Notes under the pieces: model-generated
Told to the model about the DNA's origin: nothing
Databases searched by the model: none
What the model saw: the letters and a program-made list of their open reading frames with translations, nothing else
Translations under genes and position numbers: made by a program
Source: Streptomyces griseoruber
Lineage (GTDB): Bacteria; Actinomycetota; Actinomycetes; Streptomycetales; Streptomycetaceae
Reading direction: 5' to 3'
Length of the DNA: 64,000 bases
Assembly (NCBI RefSeq): GCF_001514205.1
Contig: NZ_KQ948766.1
Location: 191,759-255,758, forward strand
Shown here: in pieces, positions 26,263 through 34,734 of the stretch
Layout: the number at the start of each line of letters is the position of its first letter
How positions within the stretch are numbered: the stretch's first letter is position 1

Positions 26263-26847
26263 TCAGTCGAGCGGGACGGACCTGCGGGCGGGATCCCGGA
26301 GGTCCGTCCCGTTCGTCAGCCAGCGTTCCTGGAGGGCCTGGGCGCCGTGCACCCGCTTCCAGGCGGCCTCGTTCGGGGTCATGGGGAGCAGGGGGAGGAA
26401 GCGGACCGGGTCGAGCGGCTCGTCCAGATCCAGATCCTCGACCAGGCCGCCCGGTTCGGCGACCAGGACCGAGGTGAAGGGGGCGCCCGGCCACAGCGGT
26501 TCGCCCACGTCCAGGGAGGCGCCGGGCGCCACGACCACCCCCTCGACCTGCGGAGACGCGGCGAGCACGGCCAGCGGGCGGAGCACCTTGTCGGTCTCGG
26601 CGAGTCCGCCCCGCACGGAGAGGACCAGTTCGGCGCGGGGGCCCTTGACGGGGTCGGCGAGCACCGCGGTGGGGTCCGTCATCGGCTGCGCAGACATGCC
26701 GAGCGTGGCGTAGCGGACGATGTCGCCCTCGTGGAAACGGAGCACCTCGACACGGTCCGTACCGAGGAAGGTGACCGCCGCGCGGGCGTCCGGCTCGCCC
26801 AGCGCCGTACGCAACCGGGCCTCGACGAGAGGAAGAACATCAGCCAT
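26263..26847 (-). CDS. Suppressor-of-fused (SUFU) domain protein
   Basis: 194 residues from ATG 26847, which has TATGCT ending 6 nt upstream (leaderless). The pattern LVLSVRGG, then FTSVLVAEPGG, then FLPLLPMTPNEAAWKRVHGAQAL fits bacterial SUFU-domain proteins, often linked to polymorphic-toxin immunity or of unknown role. No toxin gene is adjacent here, so it is probably a housekeeping orphan. Confidence 0.75.
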   Translation of the reverse strand: MADVLPLVEARLRTALGEPDARAAVTFLGTDRVEVLRFHEGDIVRYATLGMSAQPMTDPTAVLADPVKGPRAELVLSVRGGLAETDKVLRPLAVLAASPQVEGVVVAPGASLDVGEPLWPGAPFTSVLVAEPGGLVEDLDLDEPLDPVRFLPLLPMTPNEAAWKRVHGAQALQERWLTNGTDLRDPARRSVPLD

Positions 26848-27314
26848 GTCGCGAGCATAGAACTCGTCAGTACCGGGCAAAGCAGCGCCTTGACACTTCA
26901 GGCGGCTGATATTCTGGACCGGTCGTCAGGGGCAGCACGCAGAGCGTCGCGATCTCGCCTTGACGCCGAAGGGACTCCCTTACGAGGGACCGGCTGGAGG
27001 AGGTGGGGCTGTCATGGATCGAAGTCACCCGTGCAGTACCACTCGCTCTTCCGGCCGCTGATACAGCCGCTCCTGGTTTCGGCTGACCGCCGCCTTTCCC
27101 GCTCGCGTCTTCACGCGGAAGAGCACTTCGTTTCGTTTTGCCTGATCTGTCTGATCTGAAGCAGTAGCTGAATCAGCAGCGAAACTCGCCACCGCGACGG
27201 TGCGGTGCTCCCCGCTTTGTGGACGTGCCAAACATCCGAAGCAGGACGTCCCCATTCCGGGTAGTTCCACCCGTCACCACGGCCTTTCGTTGCCCGACGC
27301 GAAGGAGCCCTGCC
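26848..27314 (+). promoter_or_regulatory. Long structured leader region of corA
   Basis: 467 bp with no full gene. TTGACA (26890-26895) and TATTCT (26910-26915) form a promoter-like pair with a short 14-nt spacer. If used, the corA mRNA has about 390 nt of leader. Inside are a TCCCT-TACG-AGGGA tetraloop hairpin (26976-26989), a strong ribosome site GGAGGAGG (26996-27003) and a 15-codon ORF. I could not match it to the M-box or another known riboswitch. Confidence 0.5.
27014..27061 (+). CDS. Possible 15-codon upstream ORF in the corA leader
   Basis: ATG 27014 lies 10 nt after GGAGGAGG, the best ribosome site in the region. It reads MDRSHPCSTTRSSGR then TGA at 27059-27061. Four Ser, three Arg and two Thr make it odd. 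Leader peptides control Mg transporter genes in enterobacteria (mgtL, corL), so this could be a translation sensor. Coding is unproven. Confidence 0.3.
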   Translation: MDRSHPCSTTRSSGR

Positions 27315-28460
27315 ATGTCGATGATCCGCGACCTGCGTGCCGTGGTCCGTCCGGCCCGCCCCTCCCTGCTCAAGGGCGGCGTCCGCAAGGGCGGTGTCCG
27401 CATGGACACCGGCGCCTACGACACCACCCGCGACCCCGCGATGCCGTCGGCCGTCGTCGACTGCGCCGTCTACCGCGACGGCGCCCGTGTGGAGTTCGGG
27501 CACGCGCTGACCCCGCAGGAGGCCATGCGCCAGGTACGGCGCGACGGCGGCTTCGTGTGGATCGGTCTGCACGAGCCGACCGAGGCCGAATTCTCCGGCA
27601 TCGCGGGCGAGTTCGGGCTGCACCCGCTGGCCGTGGAGGACGCGGTGCAGGCCCACCAGCGCCCCAAGCTGGAGCGCTACGACGACTCCCTGTTCACCGT
27701 CTTCAAGACCATCCACTACGTCGAGCACGACCGGCTGACCGCCAACAGCGAGGTCGTGGAGACCGGTGAGGTCATGTGCTTCACCGGCAAGGACTTCTTC
27801 ATCACCGTCCGGCACGGCGGCCAGGGCTCGCTGCGCGCGCTGCGCCACCGCCTCCAGGACGACCCCGAGCTGCTCGCCAAGGGCCCCTCGGCGGTGCTGC
27901 ACGCCATCGCCGACCACGTCGTCGACGGCTACATCGCGGTCGCCGACGCCGTGCAGGACGACATCGACGAGGTCGAGACCGAGGTGTTCTCGCCGGGCCG
28001 CAAGGGCACGCCGCGCGGCACCGACGCCGGCCGGATCTACCAGCTCAAGCGTGAGGTGCTGGAGTTCAAGCGGGCCGTCTCCCCGCTGCTGCGGCCGATG
28101 CAGCTGCTCAGCGAGCGGCCGATGCGGCTGGTCGACCCCGACATCCAGAAGTACTTCCGGGACGTCGCCGACCACCTCGCCCGCGTCCAGGAGCAGGTCA
28201 TCGGCTTCGACGAACTGCTCAACTCCATCCTCCAGGCCAACCTCGCGCAGGCCTCCGTCACCCAGAACGAGGACATGCGCAAGATCACGTCGTGGGCGGC
28301 CATCATCGCCGTACCGACGATGGTCTGCGGGGTGTACGGCATGAACTTCGACTACATGCCGGAACTGCACTGGAAGTTCGGCTACCCCGTCGTCATGACG
28401 GTCATGGTCGGGATGTGTGTCGGCATCCACCGCACCCTGAAGCGCAACGGCTGGCTGTGA
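27315..28460 (+). CDS. corA: CorA-type magnesium/cobalt transporter
   Basis: 381 residues. ATG 27315 has GAAGGAG 7 nt upstream. A long cytosolic alpha/beta domain is followed by a stalk helix and two C-terminal membrane helices. The selectivity loop is YGMNF (the GMN motif) between the two helices, and the C-terminus is basic (TLKRNGWL). CorA forms a pentameric Mg channel in the cytoplasmic membrane. It begins a set of magnesium-related genes here, the MgtE_N and DUF1003 pair being 1.6 kb downstream. The N-terminal ~45 residues are a Streptomyces-specific extension. Confidence 0.95.
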   Translation: MSMIRDLRAVVRPARPSLLKGGVRKGGVRMDTGAYDTTRDPAMPSAVVDCAVYRDGARVEFGHALTPQEAMRQVRRDGGFVWIGLHEPTEAEFSGIAGEFGLHPLAVEDAVQAHQRPKLERYDDSLFTVFKTIHYVEHDRLTANSEVVETGEVMCFTGKDFFITVRHGGQGSLRALRHRLQDDPELLAKGPSAVLHAIADHVVDGYIAVADAVQDDIDEVETEVFSPGRKGTPRGTDAGRIYQLKREVLEFKRAVSPLLRPMQLLSERPMRLVDPDIQKYFRDVADHLARVQEQVIGFDELLNSILQANLAQASVTQNEDMRKITSWAAIIAVPTMVCGVYGMNFDYMPELHWKFGYPVVMTVMVGMCVGIHRTLKRNGWL

Positions 28461-28494
28461 CCGGCCCCGGACCGGTCCTGACTAGGCTGGGCCC

Positions 28495-29007
28495 ATGACT
28501 AGCGAGCTGCTCGACCAGGCCCTCGTCGAGGAGGCCACCAAGAAGTCCGGCCTCATCTGGGTCAGGGGCGCGGGCGAACCGGCCGCGCGTGCGCTGTGGC
28601 ACGCGTGGCACGAGGGCGCGGCCTGCGTCGTCGGCGACGGGCCCGGCGAGCAGCCGCTGCCCGGGCTCGCGGAGGGCGGCTCGGCCGAGGTCACCGTCCG
28701 CAGCAAGGACAAGGGCGGCCGGCTGGTCACCTGGACGGCGACGGTCGTCCGGCTCGAGCCCGGGTCCGAGCGGTGGGAGGCGGCTGTCGCCGAGCTGAAG
28801 GGCAAGCGGCTGAACGCGTCCGACGGTGAGGCCATGCCGGCGCGCTGGGCGCGGGAGTGCAGGGTGCTTCGCCTGGAGCCGACGGGGGGTGTGGTGCCGT
28901 TGCCCGACGGGGATCTGGCGGCGCGGCCTGTGCCGTCACCGGCCACCACGCGGGAGGCGGTCCCTGCGGGGCTGCACCGGTTGCTGCTGCGGCGGCGAAA
29001 AAGCTAG
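28495..29007 (+). CDS. Conserved hypothetical protein, possible FMN-binding split barrel
   Basis: 170 residues. TAGGCT (28483-28488) ends 6 nt before the ATG, so it is probably leaderless. The middle part (EGAACVVGDGPGEQPLPGL, then VTVRSKDKGGRLVTW) recalls pyridoxamine-phosphate-oxidase-like barrels, but no cofactor motif is certain. No signal peptide. The C-terminus is Arg-rich. It lies 34 nt after corA and may partly share its transcript. Confidence 0.65.
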   Translation: MTSELLDQALVEEATKKSGLIWVRGAGEPAARALWHAWHEGAACVVGDGPGEQPLPGLAEGGSAEVTVRSKDKGGRLVTWTATVVRLEPGSERWEAAVAELKGKRLNASDGEAMPARWARECRVLRLEPTGGVVPLPDGDLAARPVPSPATTREAVPAGLHRLLLRRRKS

Positions 29008-29034
29008 GAGAAAGAGCCGGTACGTCGGCTGCGG

Positions 29035-29083
29035 GGCGGTGGGGGCTTGTCGCGCGGTTCCCCGCCCCCCTGAGGGAGGGCTC
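29035..29083. repeat. Dispersed Streptomyces intergenic repeat, copy 1
   Basis: The stretch GGGGGCTTGTCGCGCGGTTC and following C-rich bases are a variant of a common Streptomyces intergenic element whose fuller copy is at 33215-33263. It lies between convergent genes. Confidence 0.55.
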
Positions 29084-29097
29084 TGCGCGCGCCTCCC

Positions 29098-29847
29098 TCA
29101 GGATGTCGGGAGCTGTTTGCCGTAGTCCACCGTTTCGCCCTTCTCCGGTTCCTCCAGGGCGAAGTCCTTGCCCCAGGAGGAGAAGGTCAGGGTGCCTGCG
29201 CCGCCCGCCCGGACCAGGCGCAGGGGGTACGGCTCGCCCTCCAGGGAGACGTCCAGGGTGCCGCCGTCGCCGCCGTCCCCGGTGATGCGGATGGTGCGGG
29301 TGCCGGACTGCTCGTGGTGACCGTCCGTCTTCACCGAACCGTGCAGGGTCAGCAGACCGTCGAGAAGGAGGTCCTTGTCCGTGAAGACGCTGAACTTCTT
29401 GTACGAGGGGTCCCCCGACGGCACCTTCACATACTTGCCGTCGAGCTTGTCCGCGGCGGCCGTGTCCTTGGCGTCGTCGTCGGACGTGCCGTCCTCATGG
29501 GTCCAGAACGCCGAGTCGGCCTTCAGGAACAGCTGCTCGCCGACCCGCAGCAGATGGAAGGTGGCCCCCTGCGAGGTCACCGACCCGGTGCCGCCGTCCT
29601 CCTTCAGCCGCATGTCGAGCCGGTACGTACGGCCGCTGGTGACCACGGTCCCCGACAGCTGCACCGCGTCCACGGCCCCGGCGGCCTTCTTCGTCCTCGC
29701 CTGGATCTGCGCGGCGGGCAGCTTGCCCACCCCGTTCGTGCCCGCGTCCGGATCCTCGCTGCACCCCGCTCCCAGGCCCACGACCAGTGCGCACATCGCG
29801 CTCACCAACGCGGCCCGGCGGGTACGGCTCTGGGGAATCGCAGTCAC
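29098..29847 (-). CDS. Secreted lipoprotein (LppX/LolA-like fold suspected)
   Basis: 249 residues from GTG 29847. An Arg-rich n-region, a hydrophobic segment and the lipobox GLGAGC (Cys near 29) predict a lipoprotein. The body alternates beta-like segments (TSGRTYRLDMRLKEDGG, LFLKADSAFWTH, TRTIRITGDGGDGG), like the LppX/LprG/LolA lipid-binding half-barrel family. A lipid-carrier role is inference. The long upstream extension in this frame is antisense to the MgtE_N gene and not real. Confidence 0.75.
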   Translation of the reverse strand: MTAIPQSRTRRAALVSAMCALVVGLGAGCSEDPDAGTNGVGKLPAAQIQARTKKAAGAVDAVQLSGTVVTSGRTYRLDMRLKEDGGTGSVTSQGATFHLLRVGEQLFLKADSAFWTHEDGTSDDDAKDTAAADKLDGKYVKVPSGDPSYKKFSVFTDKDLLLDGLLTLHGSVKTDGHHEQSGTRTIRITGDGGDGGTLDVSLEGEPYPLRLVRAGGAGTLTFSSWGKDFALEEPEKGETVDYGKQLPTS

Positions 29848-30067
29848 AGAGACGGCTGCCTTTCTGCGGGGGTGTGCTGAGCGGCGTACGGCAGCGTACC
29901 GGGGTCCCGGACCGTCCTCGGAACGGGTCCGTCCGGACCGCTCACCAGGGCGTATCCGATCGGGACGGGCTAGCCTGAAGCCCGCAGGAGCGGGCAATTG
30001 GGAAGGCGATTCGGAAAACGAATCCAGCAGCACCGCAGTACGCAAAAGGAAGCAGGGAACCACAGCC

Positions 30068-31387
30068 ATGGCAGCCGGTGCCCCCCGGATCTTCGTCTCG
30101 CACCTCGCCGGTGTCCCGGTCTTCGACCCCAACGGCGACCAGGTGGGCCGCGTGCGCGACCTGGTCGTCATGCTGCGCGTCGGACGCCGTCCCCCACGGC
30201 TGCTCGGCCTGGTCGTCGAACTGTCCACCCGGCGCCGTATCTTCCTGCCCATGACCCGGGTGACGGGCATCGAGTCCGGCCAGGTCATCACCACCGGTGT
30301 GCTCAACGTCCGCCGCTTCGAGCAGCGGCCCACCGAGCGGCTCGTCTTCGGCGAGCTGCTCGACCGGCGGGTCACCCTCGTCGAGAGCGGCGAGGAGGTC
30401 ACCGTCCTCGACGTGTCCGTGCAGCAGTTGCCGGCCCGCCGGGACTGGGAGGTCACCCGTGTCTTCGTCCGCAAGGGCAAGAAGGGCGGCGCCTTCCGGC
30501 GGGCCAAGGGCGAGACGCTCACGGTCGGGTGGTTGTCGGTGACCGGGTTCTCCCTGGAGGAGCACGGACAGGGCGCCGAGAGCCTGCTCGCCACCTTCGA
30601 GCAGCTGCGCCCCGCCGACCTCGCCAACGTCCTGCACCATCTCTCCGCCAAGCGGCGCGCCGAGGTCGCCGCCGCCCTCGACGACGACCGTCTCGCCGAC
30701 GTCCTGGAGGAGCTGCCCGAGGACGACCAGATCGAGATCCTCGGCAAGCTGAAGGAGGAGCGCGCGGCGGACGTCCTGGAGGCCATGGACCCCGACGACG
30801 CGGCCGACCTCCTCGCCGAGCTGCCGACGGCGGACCAGGAGCGGCTGCTGAGCCTGATGCAGCCCGACGACGCGGCCGACATGCGGCGGCTGATGTCCTA
30901 CGAGGAGCACACGGCCGGCGGTCTGATGACCACCGAGCCGATCGTCCTGCGCCCCGACGCCACCGTCGCCGACGCCCTCGCGCGCGTCCGCAACCCCGAT
31001 CTGTCCCCGGCGCTCGCCGCCCAGGTCTACGTCTGCCGCCCGCCCGACGAGACCCCCACCGGCAAGTACCTGGGCACGGTGCACTTCCAGCGGCTGCTGC
31101 GCGAGCCGCCGTACACGCTGGTCAGCGCGGTCCTCGACGACGACCTCCAGGCGCTCGACCCGGAGGCGCAGCTGCCGGTCGTCGCCGGGTTCTTCGCGAC
31201 GTACGACATGGTCGCGGCGCCCGTGGTGGACGAGGCGGGCGCGCTGCTCGGCGCGGTCACCGTGGACGACGTACTCGACCACATGCTGCCCGAGGACTGG
31301 CGGGAGACGGAGTTCCACCTGAACGACGAGTCGGACGACGAGACGGGCGACACGTCGGGCAAGGGGGTGGTCCCCCATGGCTCCTGA
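30068..31387 (+). CDS. MgtE intracellular-domain protein (PRC barrel, MgtE_N, CBS pair) without a membrane domain
   Basis: 439 residues. ATG 30068 follows AGGGA. The first ~75 residues are a PRC-barrel-like beta domain (VFDPNGDQVGRVRDLVV). An MgtE_N helical superhelix follows (about 195-290: LANVLHHLSAKRRAEVAAAL, LEELPEDDQ, DPDDAADLLAELP), then two CBS motifs (HTAGGLMTTEP and AAPVVDEAGALLGAVTVDD). The family's five-helix Mg channel is absent and the C-terminus is an acidic tail. In true MgtE these domains sense Mg and gate the channel. The start of a DUF1003 membrane protein overlaps the end by 11 nt. Confidence 0.9.
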   Translation: MAAGAPRIFVSHLAGVPVFDPNGDQVGRVRDLVVMLRVGRRPPRLLGLVVELSTRRRIFLPMTRVTGIESGQVITTGVLNVRRFEQRPTERLVFGELLDRRVTLVESGEEVTVLDVSVQQLPARRDWEVTRVFVRKGKKGGAFRRAKGETLTVGWLSVTGFSLEEHGQGAESLLATFEQLRPADLANVLHHLSAKRRAEVAAALDDDRLADVLEELPEDDQIEILGKLKEERAADVLEAMDPDDAADLLAELPTADQERLLSLMQPDDAADMRRLMSYEEHTAGGLMTTEPIVLRPDATVADALARVRNPDLSPALAAQVYVCRPPDETPTGKYLGTVHFQRLLREPPYTLVSAVLDDDLQALDPEAQLPVVAGFFATYDMVAAPVVDEAGALLGAVTVDDVLDHMLPEDWRETEFHLNDESDDETGDTSGKGVVPHGS

Positions 31388-31991
31388 GCGTGACGGCACG
31401 CGGGAGAACGCGCGGGAGCGCACTCCCACCGGCGCGACCGCGACCACCCGCCCGCGCGCCCGGCTCGACCAGCCGCGGCCGCCCCGGCGCCGGCTGCTGC
31501 CCGAGTGGGACCCGGAGGCCTTCGGCCGGCTCTCCGAGCGCATCGCGCGCTTCCTGGGCACCGGGCGGTTCATCGTCTGGATGACGGTCGTCATCATCGT
31601 GTGGGTGCTGTGGAACATCTTCGCCCCGCACGACCTGCGCTTCGACAACTATCCCTTCATCTTCCTCACCCTGATGCTGTCCCTCCAGGCGTCCTACGCG
31701 GCCCCGCTGATCCTGCTCGCGCAGAACCGGCAGGACGACCGCGACCGCGTCAACCTCGAACAGGACCGCAAGCAGAACGAGCGGTCGATCGCCGACACCG
31801 AGTACCTCACCCGGGAGGTCGCGGCGCTGCGGATGGGCCTCGGCGAGGTCGCCACCCGCGACTGGATCCGCAACGAGCTGCAGGACATGCTCAAGGAGCT
31901 GGACGGCCGGCGCGACGGCCACGGGGGTCACGAGGGCAAGGTGGTATTCCCGGCAGATCGGTCGCCGGGACGTGACGCAGACGACCGCTGA
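31377..31991 (+). CDS. DUF1003 membrane protein coupled to the MgtE_N protein
   Basis: 204 residues. A basic N-terminus is followed by two membrane helices (about 66-82 and 92-113) with the DUF1003 signature NYPFIFLTLMLSLQASYAAP, then a polar coiled-coil region (QNRQDDRDRVNLEQDRKQNE). The ATG lies inside the preceding gene (11-nt overlap), so translation is coupled. The pair MgtE_N/CBS plus DUF1003 recurs in actinobacteria (Rv1232c region by memory). It may form a membrane unit regulated by the soluble Mg-sensing partner. Confidence 0.88.
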   Translation: MAPERDGTRENARERTPTGATATTRPRARLDQPRPPRRRLLPEWDPEAFGRLSERIARFLGTGRFIVWMTVVIIVWVLWNIFAPHDLRFDNYPFIFLTLMLSLQASYAAPLILLAQNRQDDRDRVNLEQDRKQNERSIADTEYLTREVAALRMGLGEVATRDWIRNELQDMLKELDGRRDGHGGHEGKVVFPADRSPGRDADDR

Positions 31992-32034
31992 GGGGCTGGC
32001 CGCGGGCCCCCGGGGGCGCCGTACCATCGTCCTT

Positions 32035-33168
32035 ATGGCTAGCGAAGACGCGGTGCGCGAGGCACTGGCGACGGTGAACGACCCCGAGATCAACCGACCC
32101 ATCACCGAGCTGGGGATGGTCAAGTCGGTGGAGATCGGCGCGGACGGAGCGGTCGCGGTCACCGTGTACCTGACGGTCTCCGGCTGCCCTATGCGCGAGA
32201 CGATCACCCAGCGGGTGACCGAGGCGGTCTCCGGGGTCGAGGGCGTCACCCGCGTCGACGTCACGCTCGACGTGATGAGCGACGAGCAGCGCAAGGAGCT
32301 GGCGAACGCCCTGCGCGGCGGGCAGACCGAGCGCGAGGTCCCCTTCGCCAAGCCCGGCAACCTCACCCGGGTCTACGCGGTGGCGTCCGGCAAGGGCGGC
32401 GTCGGCAAGTCCTCGGTGACGGTGAACCTGGCGGCGGCGATGGCGGCCGACGGTCTCAAGGTGGGCGTGGTCGACGCGGACATCTACGGCCACAGCGTCC
32501 CGCGCATGCTCGGCGCGGACGGCCGGCCGACCCAGGTCGAGAACATGATCATGCCGCCGTCGGCGCACGGCGTGAAGGTCATCTCCATCGGCATGTTCAC
32601 GCCGGGCAACGCCCCGGTGGTCTGGCGCGGCCCGATGCTCCACCGCGCGCTCCAGCAGTTCCTCGCGGACGTCTACTGGGGCGACCTGGACGTCCTCCTC
32701 CTGGACCTCCCGCCCGGCACCGGCGACATCGCGATCTCGGTGGCCCAGCTGGTCCCGAACGCGGAGATCCTGGTCGTCACGACCCCGCAGCAGGCGGCGG
32801 CCGAGGTGGCCGAGCGCGCGGGCGCGATCGCCGTCCAGACCCACCAGAAGATCGTCGGCGTGGTCGAGAACATGTCCGGCCTGCCCTGCCCGCACTGCGG
32901 CGAGATGGTCGACGTCTTCGGCACGGGCGGCGGTCAGCTGGTCGCGGACGGCCTGACCCGCACGACGGGGGCCACGGTCCCCGTGCTCGGCTCCATCCCG
33001 ATCGACGTCCGCCTCCGCGAGGGTGGCGACGAGGGCAGGCCGGTGGTCCTGACGGACCCGTCCTCCCCGGCGGGCGCGGCGCTGCGGGCGATCGCAGGAA
33101 AGCTCGGGGGACGGCAGAGGGGTCTGTCGGGACTGTCCTTGGGGATCACCCCGAAGAACAAGTTCTAG
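32035..33168 (+). CDS. mrp: Mrp/NBP35-type P-loop ATPase (Fe-S cluster carrier)
   Basis: 377 residues. TACCAT ends 7 nt before ATG 32035, so it is probably leaderless. An N-terminal MIP18/DUF59-like domain (about 1-90, PEINRPITELGMV) precedes the deviant Walker A GKGGVGKSS (about 121-129), the DADIYGHSVPRM switch, LLLDLPPGTGD, and the Fe-S CPHC pair. It assembles or transfers Fe-S clusters in the cytosol. The C-terminal ~30 residues are unusual and basic. Confidence 0.95.
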   Translation: MASEDAVREALATVNDPEINRPITELGMVKSVEIGADGAVAVTVYLTVSGCPMRETITQRVTEAVSGVEGVTRVDVTLDVMSDEQRKELANALRGGQTEREVPFAKPGNLTRVYAVASGKGGVGKSSVTVNLAAAMAADGLKVGVVDADIYGHSVPRMLGADGRPTQVENMIMPPSAHGVKVISIGMFTPGNAPVVWRGPMLHRALQQFLADVYWGDLDVLLLDLPPGTGDIAISVAQLVPNAEILVVTTPQQAAAEVAERAGAIAVQTHQKIVGVVENMSGLPCPHCGEMVDVFGTGGGQLVADGLTRTTGATVPVLGSIPIDVRLREGGDEGRPVVLTDPSSPAGAALRAIAGKLGGRQRGLSGLSLGITPKNKF

Positions 33169-33174
33169 AAACAA

Positions 33175-33213
33175 CCGACCTCGGGGTCAGCCGACCTCGG
33201 GGTCAGCCGACCT
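33175..33213. repeat. 16-bp tandem repeat after mrp
   Basis: The unit CCGACCTCGGGGTCAG occurs exactly twice (33175-33190 and 33191-33206) and again in part from 33207. It directly joins the dispersed hairpin element. Confidence 0.8.
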
Positions 33214-33214
33214 C

Positions 33215-33263
33215 AGGGGCGCGGGGAACTGCGCGACCAGCCACAAGCGGCCCGCAGTTCCCC
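33215..33263. repeat. Dispersed Streptomyces hairpin repeat, fullest copy
   Basis: Arms GGGGAACTGCG (33223-33233) and CGCAGTTCCCC (33253-33263) are perfect complements. The core GGAACTGCGCGACCAGCCAC is a sequence I recognise from many Streptomyces intergenic regions. It sits between convergent genes and may act as a terminator or REP-like element. Confidence 0.65.
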
Positions 33264-33269
33264 ACTGGC

Positions 33270-33929
33270 CTACGCGTACTCCGCGATGTCCTTCACCACC
33301 GAGAACCCGAGCCCGTACGCGCTCATGCCCCTCCCGTACGCCCCGAGGTGCACCCCCTGCTCGGTGGACCCGGCCAGCACCCACCCGAACTCCGACTCGC
33401 GGTAGTGGAACGGCGTGGGCACACCGTCCACCGGCAGGGAGAGGCTGGACCACTCCGGCCCGGCGAGATCATCCGCCAGCGCCCACGCCGTCTCCGTCTG
33501 CTGGTCCAGCCAGTCGTCGCGCAGGCTGTGGTCCATCTGCCCGGGCCAGGTGAAGGACAGCAGCCCCACCCCCGCCAGCCAGGCCGCCGAGGACACCGAG
33601 GTGGCCTCCAGCAGGCCCGTCCCGTCGGCGCTCCTGCGGGACGGATTCGCGGCGACGGTCACGACGACCGCGAACCTCCCCCGGTCCTCCCCGGCCGTCT
33701 CGTGCCGTACGGAGGGTTCGTCACCGTGTCCGATGGAACCGTGTTCGACGGCCCCGTCGGCCGCCGTCCCCACCTGCATCAGCCAGCGCGGCCCCGTGAA
33801 GGCCTCGTCGAGGCCGTACCACGGGAAGGGCGCCTCCAGGTAGCCGTCGACGGTGCGCCGAGCGGAGGGGACCTGCTGTCCACCCTCCGCGGCCGGCACC
33901 TGTTCGACTGCCCGACTCGTCGTCTCCAT
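33270..33929 (-). CDS. Conserved hypothetical protein
   Basis: 219 residues from ATG 33929, which has AGGAGG 9 nt upstream. No signal peptide or membrane helix. Trp-rich segments (FPWYGLDEAF, SFTWPGQMDH, LVDDWLDQQ-like) and a closing Gly-rich VHLGAYGRGMSAYGLGF segment look like a compact cytosolic domain. I recognise no family, and neighbours do not suggest a role. Confidence 0.65.
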   Translation of the reverse strand: METTSRAVEQVPAAEGGQQVPSARRTVDGYLEAPFPWYGLDEAFTGPRWLMQVGTAADGAVEHGSIGHGDEPSVRHETAGEDRGRFAVVVTVAANPSRRSADGTGLLEATSVSSAAWLAGVGLLSFTWPGQMDHSLRDDWLDQQTETAWALADDLAGPEWSSLSLPVDGVPTPFHYRESEFGWVLAGSTEQGVHLGAYGRGMSAYGLGFSVVKDIAEYA

Positions 33930-34067
33930 GCCCGGACGCCTCCTCGCTCTCGACGGAACGGTCCGGCCCGCCCCCCTTCGGGCGTACTCGTCCGCTCCGC
34001 ACAACAACCAGGCAGCATAGCCACCCGGTCACGAACAGCGGGGAAGGCGGCCGTCAGGCGGCGAAGA

Positions 34068-34508
34068 TCACGTGGCGTCGAAGTCGAAGGGCGGGCGGTC
34101 GTCCTTGCCCGGCTCCTCGGGCTTCTTCGTCATGTCGATGCGCCCGCCGGACGAGGAAGAGGAAGAGGAAGAGGAAGAGTCCGTGTCGCGGCTGTGGACG
34201 GCCTCGGTGACCTCGGCCATCTCCTTCTTGATGTCGAAGCCGTTGCGGATCTCCTTCAGCCCCAGCTCGTCGTTGTCGAGCTGCTTGCGGATGAAGGTCT
34301 TGGGGTTGAGATCCTCGAACTCGAAGTCCTTGAACTCCGGCCCCAGTTCGGCGCGGATGTCGTGCTTGGCGCTCTCGGAGAACTCACGGATCTTCCGGAC
34401 GGTGCGCATCACGTCCTGGATGACCTTCGGGAGCTTGTCCGGACCGAAGACGAGCACGGCCAGGACGACGATCGTCACCAGCTCGAGCGGTCCTATGTCA
34501 TTGAACAC
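34068..34508 (-). CDS. tatB: TatB twin-arginine translocase subunit
   Basis: 146 residues. The short N-terminal membrane helix and hinge read MFNDIGPLELVTIVVLAVLV then FGPDKLP, the TatB hallmark. An amphipathic helix and an acidic cytosolic region follow, then a run of ten Ser (about 110-119) coded by TCTTCC repeats, and a charged tail. It forms the substrate-receptor complex with TatC in the cytoplasmic membrane. Position next to htrA and the ECF sigma operon matches other actinobacteria. Confidence 0.93.
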   Translation of the reverse strand: MFNDIGPLELVTIVVLAVLVFGPDKLPKVIQDVMRTVRKIREFSESAKHDIRAELGPEFKDFEFEDLNPKTFIRKQLDNDELGLKEIRNGFDIKKEMAEVTEAVHSRDTDSSSSSSSSSSGGRIDMTKKPEEPGKDDRPPFDFDAT

Positions 34509-34734
34509 CTGAAGCTCCTTGGGATGTCCGCGGTCCTCGGCCCTCGGCGGTCAGGTCAGGTCTTCCGTGGTCCGGGCCGGGTCCACGGTACCTGTCGCAC
34601 CTGTCCGACCGGTACTGTCCCGCGCTGCCCGACCGGGTGCGCACGGCCGGTTTTCCGCGTTGTTTGCCTTGTGGGAGGGGGTTTTGGGGTCCGGTCTGTG
34701 AGGTTTCTGTCAATCGCTGTGCACAGCCTGCTGC

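Noticed and set aside
26920..27310. M-box (ykoK) or other known riboswitch before corA
   Set aside because: I could not find the conserved GGTGAGGCTCC-type core; only generic hairpins are visible.
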